A stretch of 64,000 nucleotides of DNA from Castellaniella sp034675905 (GTDB taxonomy: Bacteria > Pseudomonadota > Gammaproteobacteria > Burkholderiales > Burkholderiaceae_B), in the NCBI RefSeq assembly GCF_034675905.1, contig NZ_JAUCCV010000010.1, positions 496,001-560,000 of the forward strand, written 5' to 3'. The notes beneath the pieces are model-generated. The model was not told the DNA's origin, made no database searches, and saw nothing but the letters and a program-made list of their open reading frames with translations. The position numbers and the translations under genes are program-made. Positions 8,331-17,760 of the stretch are shown here, piece by piece; within the stretch, counting starts at the first letter, position 1; the number at the start of each line of letters is the position of its first letter.

Positions 8331-8975
8331 TCAGGCCAGGCTGGGCGCCGGCACGACAACCGCGCCCATGGCGCCGACCATGCGCTCGACATAGCGGGCG
8401 ATCAGGTCGATCTCCAGATTGACGGAGGAGCCGATCTGCAGATTGCGCAAGGTCGTCACCTGCACCGTATGGGGGATCAGGTTGATGGAAATTTCAGTGC
8501 CTTCTTCCTGATCGTCCACCCGGTTGACGGTCAGACTGACGCCATTGACCGTGACGGAGCCTTTATAGGCCAGGTACTTGGATAGATGCGCAGGCGCGAT
8601 GATGCGCAACTCAGTGGACTCGCCCACCGCGTCGAAACACGTCACCTGCCCGACCCCATCGACGTGACCGGACACCAGGTGCCCATCCAGGCTGTCACCC
8701 AATCTCATGGCGTGTTCCAGATTGACCTCGCCCTCGCCATCCAGGCCGCAGGTGCGCACCAGGCTTTCCCGCGAGACATCGACTTCGAACGCGGATTCCT
8801 GCAGAGCCACCACCGTCATGCAGGCGCCCTGGATGGCGATGGAGTCTCCCAGACGGGTCGCCTGCAGAGGCAGATCGCCCGCCGCAATCACCAGCCGCAC
8901 CCCGGCGTCATCCTGATCACCCAAGGGTCGTACCTCGGTGATGCGGCCGACCGCCGCCACGATTCCTGTAAACAT
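8331..8975 (-). CDS. ribE: Riboflavin synthase alpha subunit
   Basis: Dismutates two 6,7-dimethyl-8-ribityllumazine molecules to riboflavin. It has the diagnostic start MFTGIV and two lumazine-binding barrels: the first with IQGACMTVV and GHLVSGHVDG, the second with VNGVSLTVN. It is 214 aa, as expected. It follows ribD on the same strand with a gap of about 80 bp. No FMN riboswitch was seen upstream of either gene. Confidence 0.95.
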   Translation of the reverse strand: MFTGIVAAVGRITEVRPLGDQDDAGVRLVIAAGDLPLQATRLGDSIAIQGACMTVVALQESAFEVDVSRESLVRTCGLDGEGEVNLEHAMRLGDSLDGHLVSGHVDGVGQVTCFDAVGESTELRIIAPAHLSKYLAYKGSVTVNGVSLTVNRVDDQEEGTEISINLIPHTVQVTTLRNLQIGSSVNLEIDLIARYVERMVGAMGAVVVPAPSLA

Positions 8976-9054
8976 GAGTTTTCCATCCATCAAAAATGCC
9001 GGCGTCGTCCAACGCCGATGCCTGCCCATCAGGGCAGATGACCCCGATCCGAGT

Positions 9055-10218
9055 TCAGGCCGGCAAGCCGCATGCCGCACGCAAGGCCTGCCAATGACCC
9101 GCATGCCGCAGACGCAGCCGCATATCCGCCCCCAACTGCAGCGTATCCAGAAATTCAAAGCGGTAGGCTTGGTCCAAGGCGGGGATGGGCGCCGGCAAGG
9201 CAGCCAAGCCCTGTCCGTCCCCGACGATGCTGGGAGCGACATACGCCACCCATTCATCCACATGACCGCCCGCTACCAACGCCCCCTGCAGCCGGGCACC
9301 TGCCTCGACGTGAACCTCATTGACATCATGGGCGCCCAGCCAGCTTAGCAAGGCATTCAGGTCCAGCGTGCCATCATCGCCCGACGGCAGCCTGATGACG
9401 CGCACATTGCGGCTGGACAGGCGGGCTGCTTTGTCGGCATCCGCCCGCGTGGTAAAGATCCATACCGGGTCGCCATTGAACAGCTGCGCCCGTTCTGAAA
9501 TCACGAACTGCGTATCCAACACCGCCCGGACAGGCTGCCGGGGCGTCGGCACCGCCCGCACATCCAACAGCGGATTATCGGCCAACACAGTACCGATGCC
9601 GGTCATCACCACACAAGCCCGCGCCCGCCAGCCATGCCCGTCGGCACGAGCGGCATCGCCGGTGATCCATTGGGACCGTCCATCCGGCAAGGCCGTGCGG
9701 CCATCGAAGGACGAAGCGGACTTCAGCCATAGCCAGGGCGTGCCGCGCGTCATGCGCGCGCAGAATCCGGGATTTTGCGCCAGGGCGTTTTCCGCCAGCA
9801 AGCCGACATCCACGACGATGCCTGCCGCTCGTAGCCGTGCGATGCCTTGCCCCGCCACCTGGGGGTTGGGGTCCTGCAAAGCCACCACGACTCGCCGAAT
9901 GCCGGCGGCGATCAAGGCATCAGCGCAGGGCGGCGTGCGTCCCTGGTGACAGCAGGGTTCCAGGGTGACATAGGCTGTCGCCCCCTGGACATCCTGTTGT
10001 TCCTGATCGGCCAACCACAGAGCCTGGGCCTCTGCATGCCGTCCGCCAGCCATCTGGGTGCTGCCTTCCGCCAGCCAGCGGCCATCGCGCACCAGCACGC
10101 AGCCGACGCGCGGATTCGGATTGCTGAGATACAAGGATTGTTCCGCCACCGCCAGCGCCCGCCGCATCCAGCGGTGGTCTTCGGTGGACTGAGAAACGAC
10201 GTCAGGAGTGCTCATCAT
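9055..10218 (-). CDS. ribD: Bifunctional diaminohydroxyphosphoribosylaminopyrimidine deaminase / reductase
   Basis: Carries out the second and third steps of riboflavin synthesis. The N-terminal cytidine-deaminase-like domain has GGRHAEAQAL (zinc His and catalytic Glu) and the zinc cysteines in TLEPCCHQGRTPPCADAL. The C-terminal reductase domain has WLKSASSFDGRTALPDG and EAGARLQGALV. The start at 10218 (ATGATG, second ATG at 10215) overlaps the nrdR stop by about 17 bp, suggesting coupling to nrdR. The product is about 387 aa. Confidence 0.93.
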   Translation of the reverse strand: MMSTPDVVSQSTEDHRWMRRALAVAEQSLYLSNPNPRVGCVLVRDGRWLAEGSTQMAGGRHAEAQALWLADQEQQDVQGATAYVTLEPCCHQGRTPPCADALIAAGIRRVVVALQDPNPQVAGQGIARLRAAGIVVDVGLLAENALAQNPGFCARMTRGTPWLWLKSASSFDGRTALPDGRSQWITGDAARADGHGWRARACVVMTGIGTVLADNPLLDVRAVPTPRQPVRAVLDTQFVISERAQLFNGDPVWIFTTRADADKAARLSSRNVRVIRLPSGDDGTLDLNALLSWLGAHDVNEVHVEAGARLQGALVAGGHVDEWVAYVAPSIVGDGQGLAALPAPIPALDQAYRFEFLDTLQLGADMRLRLRHAGHWQALRAACGLPA

Positions 10219-10669
10219 CAGAAGCGCGGAACTCATCGATGGCATGCACGAATTCGCGGATGTCCTCGAAGCTGCGATACACGGATGCAAAGCGGACATA
10301 CGCCACCTGATCCAGTTGACGCAATTCGGCCATGACCAATTCACCCACATGACCGGAGGAGACCTCGCGCTTGCCGCTGGTCAGCAGGCGTTCCTGAATG
10401 CGAACGACTGCCGCATCCAGCGCCGGCGCGCTGACAGGGCGTTTGCGCAAAGCCAGGGCCATGCTGGACCGCAGCTTTGTCGGATCAAAATCCGTGCGCG
10501 TGCCATTGCGTTTCACCACGGCGGGCATCATCAGATCGACCCGTTCGTAGGTCGTGAAGCGCCGGTCACAGGCCGTGCAGCGCCGACGGCGGCGAATCGT
10601 GTCGCCTTCCTCGGAAACCCGCGAATCCACAACCTGCGTATCGGAACAGCTGCAGAACGGACACTTCAT
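10202..10669 (-). CDS. nrdR: Transcriptional repressor NrdR
   Basis: Represses ribonucleotide reductase genes according to ATP/dATP levels. The N-terminal zinc ribbon has Cys3, Cys6, Cys31 and Cys34 with the basic run RRRRRC. An ATP-cone domain follows from about residue 49 (VVKRNGTRTDFDPTKL). The length is 155 aa. The order glyA-nrdR-ribD-ribE on one strand is common in beta-proteobacteria. Confidence 0.96.
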   Translation of the reverse strand: MKCPFCSCSDTQVVDSRVSEEGDTIRRRRRCTACDRRFTTYERVDLMMPAVVKRNGTRTDFDPTKLRSSMALALRKRPVSAPALDAAVVRIQERLLTSGKREVSSGHVGELVMAELRQLDQVAYVRFASVYRSFEDIREFVHAIDEFRASDDEHS

Positions 10670-10705
10670 CGGCCTATCGGGCGCCGCGTGGCGCCCGCCC
10701 CTGGA

Positions 10706-11950
10706 TTAGCGATAAACGGGCAGACGCGCCGTCAGGGCGTTGACCTGATCCCGCACCCGGGCGACGTTACCGGCATCGTTGGGATTGTCGAGCACATCGG
10801 CAATCAGATTGCCGGTGAGTTCGGCCTCGGCTTCTTTGAAGCCGCGCGTGGTCATAGCCGGCGTGCCCAGACGGATGCCGCTGGTGACGAACGGTTTTTC
10901 CGGATCGTTGGGAATCGCGTTCTTGTTGACCGTGATGTGGGCGTCACCCAGCACGGCTTCGGCCGCCTTGCCGGTAATGCCCTTGGCCCGCAGATCGACC
11001 AGCATCACGTGGCTTTCGGTGCGGCCCGACACGATACGCAACCCGCGTTTGACCAGCGTATCGGCCAGCACGCGTGCATTGACCGCCACCTGAGCGGCAT
11101 AGGCCTTGAATTCAGGCTGCAGCGCTTCACCGAAGGCAACCGCCTTGGCGGCGATGACGTGCATCAGCGGACCGCCCTGGATACCCGGGAAAATCGCGGA
11201 GTTGATGATTTTTTCGTATTCGGATTTCATCAGGATCACGCCGCCGCGCGGCCCGCGCAGGGATTTATGCGTGGTGGTGGTGACGAAATCGGCATGCGGC
11301 ACCGGGTTGGGGTATTCGCCCCCCGCGACCAGGCCGGCATAGTGAGCGATATCCACCATGAACAAGGCGCCGTTATCGTGCGCGATCCGGGCCATGCGTT
11401 CGAAATCGATACGCAGGGAATAAGCCGAAGCCCCGCCCACGATCAGCTTGGGCTTGATCGTACGGGCCAGTTCTTCAAGTTTGTCGTAGTCCAGGACTTC
11501 GTTGGCATCCAGGCCGTAGGAATGGAAATCGTACAGCTTGCCCGAGGCATTGACAGGAGAACCATGCGTCAGGTGACCGCCTTCGGCCAGGCTCATGCCC
11601 AGGACCCGATCACCCGGCTTCAGGACCGCCATGTAGACGCCCTGGTTGGCCTGCGAGCCCGAATTGGGCTGCACGTTGGCCGCTTCGGCGCCGAAGATTT
11701 TCTTGACCCGGTCGATCGCCAGCTGTTCGACGACGTCGACATGCTCGCAGCCGCCGTAGTAGCGCTTGCCCGGATAGCCTTCTGCGTATTTGTTCGTCAG
11801 CTGCGTGCCCTGGGCCTGCATGACGGCCGGGCTGGCGTAGTTTTCGGACGCGATGAGTTCGATGTGCTGTTCCTGGCGGACATTTTCCTGCTGAATGGCT
11901 GCCCAGATGGCGGGATCAGCCTTATCAAGGGTACGGGTGCGGTCAAACAT
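10706..11950 (-). CDS. glyA: Serine hydroxymethyltransferase
   Basis: PLP enzyme interconverting serine and glycine while charging tetrahydrofolate with one-carbon units. The PLP lysine is Lys229 in TTTTHKSLRGPRGG. ELIASENYAS and NKYAEGYPGKRYYGG are also present. It is 414 aa. I chose the ATG at 11950 (MFDRTRTLDK) because AGGA lies upstream at good spacing. It heads the glyA-nrdR-ribD-ribE run. Confidence 0.97.
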   Translation of the reverse strand: MFDRTRTLDKADPAIWAAIQQENVRQEQHIELIASENYASPAVMQAQGTQLTNKYAEGYPGKRYYGGCEHVDVVEQLAIDRVKKIFGAEAANVQPNSGSQANQGVYMAVLKPGDRVLGMSLAEGGHLTHGSPVNASGKLYDFHSYGLDANEVLDYDKLEELARTIKPKLIVGGASAYSLRIDFERMARIAHDNGALFMVDIAHYAGLVAGGEYPNPVPHADFVTTTTHKSLRGPRGGVILMKSEYEKIINSAIFPGIQGGPLMHVIAAKAVAFGEALQPEFKAYAAQVAVNARVLADTLVKRGLRIVSGRTESHVMLVDLRAKGITGKAAEAVLGDAHITVNKNAIPNDPEKPFVTSGIRLGTPAMTTRGFKEAEAELTGNLIADVLDNPNDAGNVARVRDQVNALTARLPVYR

Positions 11951-12032
11951 GAATGATCCTGAAGACGAGGGTAGGGAAATCGAGACGCCGCCTGGGCGGC
12001 AAAGCAAACCATTCTAGCGCGAAGCCACCCGA

Positions 12033-12665
12033 TCACAAGGCGTGCAGACGCGGATTCAAGGTATAGGTGCCGGTGATCGAAGCCTTGTCCAGCACATGAT
12101 CCTGCATGGCTGCCAGCGCCTGCGGTCCGGTAAAGCGCCCGGAGAGGTCCAGTTCGGCGACATCCAGCGCGTACACGGTGAAGGCATAGCGGTGAATACG
12201 TGCGTCGTTCCAGGGCGGGCAGGGACCGTCGTAGCCGAAATAATCGCCATTCATGTCGCGATCCGCAGCAAACCATCCGGTGTAGTCGTTCAGGCCCTGG
12301 CGGGTGCCGTCCAGCGCCAGCGGGCCGGCCTTGCCACGCGGCGTGATGCCGCTGGCGTAACTGCCCTCGGCCAGGCTGCAGACGTCGGCGGCGACATCTA
12401 CCAACACCCAATGGTAGAAATCGGCGCGCGGCAGATCCGAGGGGACTTCGCGCCCGACCTGATTGACATCATCGGGCTGGCTGGGCGCATCGGCATCGAC
12501 ACACAGCACGGCAAAGGAGCGCACCCCTTCGGGCACGCCCGACCAGGCCAGGTGCGGGTTGTTATTGCCCGCCAGGGCCACATGACTTTGCGGATCGACG
12601 CGCGCGAAGGCATTGCGTTCAGGAATGACCCCTTGATCCGGGAAAGATTCGCTATGCAGTTTCAT
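12033..12665 (-). CDS. YbhB/YbcL family Raf kinase inhibitor-like (PEBP) protein
   Basis: Phosphatidylethanolamine-binding-protein fold of 210 aa. Conserved segments include PHLAWSGVPEGVRSFAVL, DADAPS, FYHWVLVDV, YFGYDGPCPPWNDARIHRY and FTVYALD. No signal peptide is seen, so it is probably cytoplasmic. The bacterial function is poorly defined. It lies between tyrS and glyA on the same strand. Confidence 0.88.
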   Translation of the reverse strand: MKLHSESFPDQGVIPERNAFARVDPQSHVALAGNNNPHLAWSGVPEGVRSFAVLCVDADAPSQPDDVNQVGREVPSDLPRADFYHWVLVDVAADVCSLAEGSYASGITPRGKAGPLALDGTRQGLNDYTGWFAADRDMNGDYFGYDGPCPPWNDARIHRYAFTVYALDVAELDLSGRFTGPQALAAMQDHVLDKASITGTYTLNPRLHAL

Positions 12666-12686
12666 GGGCCCCTCCGGGAAACAGGC

Positions 12687-13913
12687 CTAGGTCAGCGTGA
12701 CCCGGGCGAATTTGCGTTTGCCGACCTGCATGATGTACGTGCCGGCCTGCAATTGCAGCGATTTGTCTTCGATGCGAGCGCCGTCGATGCGCACGCCGCC
12801 TTGTTCGATATTGCGTTGAGCTTCGGATGCGGAAGCCGCCAAACCGGATTCCCGCAGCACTTTCAGAATGCCCATCGGCGCCGCCCCGGCCGTGACTTCC
12901 GGCACATTGTCGGGAATGGCGCCATCGCGGAACTGCGCATTGAAATGATCCAAAGCCCGAGCGCCATTGCCCGCGCCATGAAAACGATCGACAACTTCCT
13001 GCGCCAGCATGACCTTGGCGTCGCGGGGATTGCGCCCGCCCGTGATATCCGCCTGCAAGGCGGCGATGTCATCCATCGAGCGGAAGGACAGCAGTTCGAA
13101 ATAGCGCCACATCAGGGTGTCGGAAATCGACATCAGTTTGCCGAACATGGAATCGGGGGATTCCGTGATGCCGATATAGTTGCCCTTGGATTTGGACATT
13201 TTTTCGACGCCATCGGTGCCTTCCAGCAGCGGCATGGTCAGCACGCACTGGGGTTCCTGACCATATTCCTTTTGCAGTTCACGACCGACCAGCAGATTGA
13301 ATTTCTGGTCGGTGCCGCCTAATTCGAGATCGGCCTTCAGCGCGACGGAATCGTAGCCCTGCAGCAGGGGATACAGGAACTCATGTACCGAGATCGGCAC
13401 CCCGCCCCGGAACCGCCGGGTGAAGTCGTCGCGTTCCATCATGCGGGCCACGGTGTAGCGGGAAGCCAGCTGAATCAAGCCGCGCGAGCCCAGGGGGTCG
13501 CACCATTCGGAGTTGTAGCGGATTTCGGTGCGATCCGGGTCCAATACCAGACTGGCCTGAGCGTAATAGGTTTTGGCGTTTTCGTGGATCTGTTCAGGCG
13601 TCAACGGCGGACGCGTGGCGTTGCGCCCGCTGGGGTCGCCGATCTGCGCCGTGAAGTCGCCGATCAGGAAAATCACCGTATGCCCCAGGTCCTGCAGCTG
13701 GCGCATTTTGTTCAGAACGACGGTATGGCCCAGATGGATGTCGGGCGCAGTCGGATCCAGACCCAATTTGATGCGCAAAGGCGTGCCGGTCTTGCGGCTG
13801 CGGGCCAGTTTGGCGGCAAATTCAGAGGCGACGAGCAGTTCATCGCAGCCCCGCTGAGCCACGCGCAGATCGTGTGCAATCTGGGGGTCGTCAGGGGTGG
13901 AAGGGGACGGCAT
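12687..13913 (-). CDS. tyrS: Tyrosyl-tRNA synthetase
   Basis: Class I synthetase charging tRNA-Tyr. The HIGH-type motif is HLGH at residues 60-63 after KLGLDPTAPDI; KMSKS lies at 238-242. The C-terminus is an S4-like RNA-binding domain (VRIDGARIEDKSLQLQ). At 408 aa it matches the TyrZ-like form common in beta-proteobacteria. It is divergent from the M23 peptidase gene. Confidence 0.96.
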   Translation of the reverse strand: MPSPSTPDDPQIAHDLRVAQRGCDELLVASEFAAKLARSRKTGTPLRIKLGLDPTAPDIHLGHTVVLNKMRQLQDLGHTVIFLIGDFTAQIGDPSGRNATRPPLTPEQIHENAKTYYAQASLVLDPDRTEIRYNSEWCDPLGSRGLIQLASRYTVARMMERDDFTRRFRGGVPISVHEFLYPLLQGYDSVALKADLELGGTDQKFNLLVGRELQKEYGQEPQCVLTMPLLEGTDGVEKMSKSKGNYIGITESPDSMFGKLMSISDTLMWRYFELLSFRSMDDIAALQADITGGRNPRDAKVMLAQEVVDRFHGAGNGARALDHFNAQFRDGAIPDNVPEVTAGAAPMGILKVLRESGLAASASEAQRNIEQGGVRIDGARIEDKSLQLQAGTYIMQVGKRKFARVTLT

Positions 13914-14166
13914 GATAAGGGATCTATCAGAAAAATTAAAAAAATGCTCGAAAAATCGAGATTAATGCGCTAGCATAACGTGCCATCGCAGCTTCTGTAC
14001 AACACATTCGACGCCCGAGCAAACGGCGGAGCCTCATATTAGCAGAGCCCCCGCCACAGGTGACCCATTGGGCAGGCCCGCTGTCGCGCATCTCTTGATG
14101 CGTCGCGCCTGCTGAATCAGACACCCAGGCCCGGCATAGCCCGAACCGACCGAATTCCCTACGCCC

Positions 14167-15498
14167 ATGATGCCTGACGCCCCCCAGACGCAACGCCACC
14201 GACACATCACTCGCAGTCTGCTCTTTGCCGCCGGGGGCCTGTTTCTGACCGCCGCCGCATTGGCTGTCGTCAAACCCGCCGCACCACCCGAACCGATCTT
14301 TCAGGCCCGCCAGACGCTGGATCTGCCTCCCATGGGCAGCAGCCAGCAGACTCCGGCGCCCTATGTCGCGTCGACCCGTATCCGCCGCGGCGACACGGTA
14401 TCCGATTTGCTGCACCGCCTGGGCGTCAACGAAGACGGTCTGCTGACGTTTCTGACTCACGAAAAAGACGCGCGCTCGATCTACAAGCTCTACCCTGGCC
14501 GCACGGTCCAAGCCGCGTTGGACGCACAAGGCAATCTGGTCTGGCTGCGCTACGCCCACACCCCGGGCAGCAGCGTCAAATCCGGCGTCGAATCCGCCTG
14601 GCTGGAAATCCGTCCCGATGCGCAGGGTAAATTTACGGCGCAGGAGCGCACCGTCGCCGCCGCCCAGGAAACGCGGGTGGCCGAAGGCGAAATCACCAGC
14701 TCGCTCTTTGGCGCAGCCGATCAGGCCCAGGTGCCCGATGCCATCACCATGGAAATGGTGGATATCCTGGGCAGCCGCATCGACTTCCTGAAAGATCTGC
14801 GCAAAGGCGACCGCTTTCGCATCGTCTACGACGCCTACATGCACGATGGTGAAGAAGTCGGCGCCGGTCGCATCCGCGCCCTGGAATTCATCAACAAGGA
14901 CAAAACCTATAGCGCCGTCTGGTTCCAGAACACCCAGGGCCAGGGCGGCTATTATGACTTTTCGGGCGCCAGCCTGAAGGGCGCCTTTTTACGCACCGCC
15001 ATCAAATTCACGCGGATCAGTTCGCGCTTCGGCATGCGCATGCACCCGATCCATAAAAAATGGACTGGCCACAAGGGCGTCGATTACGCAGCTCAATCCG
15101 GCACCCCGATCCACGCGACGGCGGATGGCACGGTGGAATTCATCGGTCGCCAAAACGGCTACGGCAACGTGATCATCCTGAAGAATTTCGGTAAATATTC
15201 CACGCTGTATGCCCATCAAAGCCGCTTTGCCAAGGGCCTGAAAAAAGGCGACCGCATTCAACAAGGCCAGCTGATCGGATACGTCGGCCAGACAGGCTGG
15301 GCCACCGGCCCCCATCTGCACTACGAATTCCGCATCAACAATCAGCCCGTGGACCCCCTGGCCGTCGACCTGCCCGTGGCGCGCCCCCTGGACAATGCCG
15401 ATCAAAAGGCATTCCAGACCCTGGTGGCCCGCTATCAACCGCAAATGAACATGCTGGCGCGCCTGCAAGACAGCCGGATCCAGCTCGCCGAACGTTAA
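14167..15498 (+). CDS. M23 family metallopeptidase (MepM-like murein endopeptidase)
   Basis: Envelope zinc endopeptidase that cuts peptide crosslinks in peptidoglycan. One N-terminal membrane segment lies at about 17-36. A LysM/OapA-like region (RIRRGDTVSDLLHRLG) and a Csd3-type middle domain follow, then the M23 domain from about residue 280: SSRFGMRMHPI, GHKGVDYAA (zinc His and Asp), and GPHLHYEF (His-x-His). All metal ligands are present. It is 443 aa and directly precedes anmK, which recycles anhydro-muropeptides. Confidence 0.92.
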   Translation: MMPDAPQTQRHRHITRSLLFAAGGLFLTAAALAVVKPAAPPEPIFQARQTLDLPPMGSSQQTPAPYVASTRIRRGDTVSDLLHRLGVNEDGLLTFLTHEKDARSIYKLYPGRTVQAALDAQGNLVWLRYAHTPGSSVKSGVESAWLEIRPDAQGKFTAQERTVAAAQETRVAEGEITSSLFGAADQAQVPDAITMEMVDILGSRIDFLKDLRKGDRFRIVYDAYMHDGEEVGAGRIRALEFINKDKTYSAVWFQNTQGQGGYYDFSGASLKGAFLRTAIKFTRISSRFGMRMHPIHKKWTGHKGVDYAAQSGTPIHATADGTVEFIGRQNGYGNVIILKNFGKYSTLYAHQSRFAKGLKKGDRIQQGQLIGYVGQTGWATGPHLHYEFRINNQPVDPLAVDLPVARPLDNADQKAFQTLVARYQPQMNMLARLQDSRIQLAER

Positions 15499-15582
15499 GG
15501 CGCCGGCGACACGCAGGGCGCGTTCGCCGCATTTTTCTGTCAAGATCCGGCGCCATGCACAGTCAATTACTTTATCGGTCTG

Positions 15583-16644
15583 ATGTCCGGCACCAGCACG
15601 GACGGCGTGGACGGGGTGCTGGCGCAGCTGTCCGACAGCATCACCGTGCAGGCCTACGCCAGCCAGCCGCTGCCCGCCGAATTACGCAAAGAACTGCTGG
15701 CCCTGAACACCCCAGGCCCCAACGAGCTGGCCAGGACGGCCCTGGCGGCCAATACCCTGGCCGACTGCTATGCAGATGTTGTCTCATCCCTGCTGACCCA
15801 ATCCGGCCTGACCGCGGCAAACATCCATGCCATCGGCGCCCACGGGCAGACCGTGCGCCACGTCCCTGAAGCCGGCTATACCCTGCAGATCAACGCCCCC
15901 GCACGCCTGGCCGAGCGCACCGGCATCGCCGTGGTCGCCGATTTCCGCAGCCGCGATGTGGCGGCTGGCGGCCAGGGCGCCCCGCTCGTCCCGGCGTTTC
16001 ATGCTGCGCGATTTGGTGCGGATGCCGGCCGTGTGGTGCTGAATCTGGGCGGCATCGCCAATCTGACCCTGCTGGACAGCCCGATTCGGGGCTTTGACAC
16101 CGGCCCTGCGAACATGCTGATGGATGCCTGGGTGCAACAGCACCGGGGCGTGGCGTACGACCACGATGGCGCCTGGGCGGCACAGGGCCGGTGCGACGCC
16201 GCACTGCTGGATGCGCTGATGTCGGAACCCTGGCTGGCGCTGCCGCCGCCTAAATCCACAGGGCGCGACCTGTTCAATCCCGATTGGCTGCGAGTGCGCC
16301 TGGATGCTCTGCCGACCCGGCCGGCGCCTGCCGACGTCCAGGCGACGCTATTGCAGTTTTCTGTGGCGACTATTGCTCAGGCGCTGCACCGGCACGCGCC
16401 CGACACCCGCGAAATTCTGGCCTGCGGCGGTGGCGCATTGAATCCGGTCTTCATGCATACGCTGGCCCAGGCTTTGCCATGCCGCCTGACCACGACAGCA
16501 GAATTCGGCGTCCCGGTTCAATGTGTCGAAGCGCTGGCCTTTGCCTGGCTGGCGCAAGCTCATGTGCTGGGCCAACCCGCCTGCCTGCCCGCCGTCACCG
16601 GCGCACGCCACGCGACGATTGCCGGGTGCCTGTATCCCGCGTGA
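15583..16644 (+). CDS. anmK: Anhydro-N-acetylmuramic acid kinase, 5' end probably frameshifted
   Basis: Phosphorylates 1,6-anhydroMurNAc during cell-wall recycling. It is an ASKHA-fold kinase with MSGTSTDGVD, HGQTVRH, NLGGIANLT, GFDTGPANMLMD and CGGGALNP. The first strand (YFIGL) lies upstream of the ATG at 15583 in the same frame but has no ATG, GTG or TTG. An ATG at 15555 is one base out of frame. Removing one T from CAATTAC at 15565-15570 would give MHSQYFIGLMSGTS, the expected N-terminus. So either a one-base insertion has cut translation to the internal ATG, losing about eight residues, or the sequence has an error. Confidence 0.88.
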   Translation: MSGTSTDGVDGVLAQLSDSITVQAYASQPLPAELRKELLALNTPGPNELARTALAANTLADCYADVVSSLLTQSGLTAANIHAIGAHGQTVRHVPEAGYTLQINAPARLAERTGIAVVADFRSRDVAAGGQGAPLVPAFHAARFGADAGRVVLNLGGIANLTLLDSPIRGFDTGPANMLMDAWVQQHRGVAYDHDGAWAAQGRCDAALLDALMSEPWLALPPPKSTGRDLFNPDWLRVRLDALPTRPAPADVQATLLQFSVATIAQALHRHAPDTREILACGGGALNPVFMHTLAQALPCRLTTTAEFGVPVQCVEALAFAWLAQAHVLGQPACLPAVTGARHATIAGCLYPA

Positions 16645-17010
16645 TCAGGGTGCGAACGACGACCCGCAACCGCAGGTCGTGTTGGCATTGGGATTGCGGA
16701 TCACGAACTGGGAGCCTTCCAGGTCATCCTTGTAGTCGATTTCGGAACCGATCAGATACTGGAAGCTCATGGCATCGACCAACAGCTGAACGCCATCGCG
16801 TTCGATCGTGGTGTCGTCGTCGGCCACATCCTCGTCGAAGGTGAAGCCGTACTGAAAGCCGGAACACCCGCCGCCCTGTACGAATACCCGCAGCTTCAAG
16901 GCCTCGTTGCCTTCTTCGGTCAGCAGTTCACGGACCTTGGCGGCAGCCGCATCGGTAAAGATCAGAGGGCTGGGCGGGACGTCCAGTTCTGCGTATTCGA
17001 TAGTGCTCAT
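16645..17010 (-). CDS. erpA: Iron-sulfur cluster insertion protein ErpA
   Basis: A-type carrier that delivers Fe-S clusters to target enzymes. The three cluster cysteines are present: Cys49 (GGGCSGFQYGF), Cys113 and Cys115 (CGCGSSF). It is 121 aa. It is convergent with anmK, with no bases between the two stops. The gene upstream on the same strand is the DUF6776-like protein. Confidence 0.96.
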   Translation of the reverse strand: MSTIEYAELDVPPSPLIFTDAAAAKVRELLTEEGNEALKLRVFVQGGGCSGFQYGFTFDEDVADDDTTIERDGVQLLVDAMSFQYLIGSEIDYKDDLEGSQFVIRNPNANTTCGCGSSFAP

Positions 17011-17015
17011 GATGA

Positions 17016-17747
17016 TTACTCCTGCACAGTAGGGGCCGTGCCATTCAAAGCGGCATCCTGGGTGGCGCGAATCGTATCGCCTTCCAGAATTTCCAGACGC
17101 ACCGATTGAACTTGCAAGCCGGCGGGAACCTGCAGCACGCCGGTGCTGCGCTGAAACTGGTCGAAGACCAGCGCCAGCGGATCGGCCGCGTCGCTAGCGG
17201 CGCCGGCTGCTTGGTCCGGAGCCAGCGGCGGATTCAGATCCATTTTAACGGTTTTACCCTGAGAGCGGCCCTGCACCACAAAACGCATACGGCCTTTGAA
17301 GGATTCGGCATTCGGGACGGCATTGCGGGTCAGCAGCACCCGATAGCGCAAGAACTCGCCATCCGCCTGGATATCAAACGCTCTGACGGTCAACGCCCCG
17401 GCGGGCCCCGGCGGGATGAGTTGCTCGTAAAACGCCAATTGATCCCGGACATGTCCCAACTGCTGCTGCAGATCGGCCAATTTTTCCTGCAGCACCCGCT
17501 GGGTGCCCGCCTGGATCTCGCCATCACTGCGGGCAGCCGCCTGGGCCGCCCGATCCTGGGCCAGTTCCGCCTGCTGCGCCGCAAGCTGAGCCTGCAGATC
17601 CTGAATCTGTTGTCGATCCCCGCTATGCATGCCCAGGTGCATGGCAGCCGCCCCGGCAATGAACACCAACGCAAACGCCAGGCCCATGGTCAGGATACGG
17701 ATCAACCAGCGCCGGAATCCGCTTGTCTGCCCGGTATCACGTGTCAT
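17016..17747 (-). CDS. DUF6776-like membrane-anchored coiled-coil protein
   Basis: One membrane helix (about 17-37: ILTMGLAFALVFIAGAAAM) is followed by a Gln/Ala-rich coiled coil (about 46-110). A C-terminal periplasmic beta domain contains RYRVLLTRN and RMRFVVQGRSQG. The arrangement matches DUF6776 proteins of beta-proteobacteria, whose role is unknown. I chose ATG 17747; a GTG two codons upstream (17753) is equally possible. It sits between argC and erpA on the same strand. Confidence 0.75.
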   Translation of the reverse strand: MTRDTGQTSGFRRWLIRILTMGLAFALVFIAGAAAMHLGMHSGDRQQIQDLQAQLAAQQAELAQDRAAQAAARSDGEIQAGTQRVLQEKLADLQQQLGHVRDQLAFYEQLIPPGPAGALTVRAFDIQADGEFLRYRVLLTRNAVPNAESFKGRMRFVVQGRSQGKTVKMDLNPPLAPDQAAGAASDAADPLALVFDQFQRSTGVLQVPAGLQVQSVRLEILEGDTIRATQDAALNGTAPTVQE

Positions 17748-17760
17748 GATCACACCGCCA

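Noticed and set aside
8976..10706. FMN riboswitch near the riboflavin genes
   Set aside because: I looked upstream of ribD and ribE for the conserved RFN blocks and found none; ribD begins inside nrdR.
13935..13960. Small hairpin CTCGA-AAAA-TCGAG next to an A-run, upstream of tyrS
   Set aside because: Read leftwards it resembles a weak attenuator, but the stem is only five bases and no leader peptide or T-box-like features are visible.
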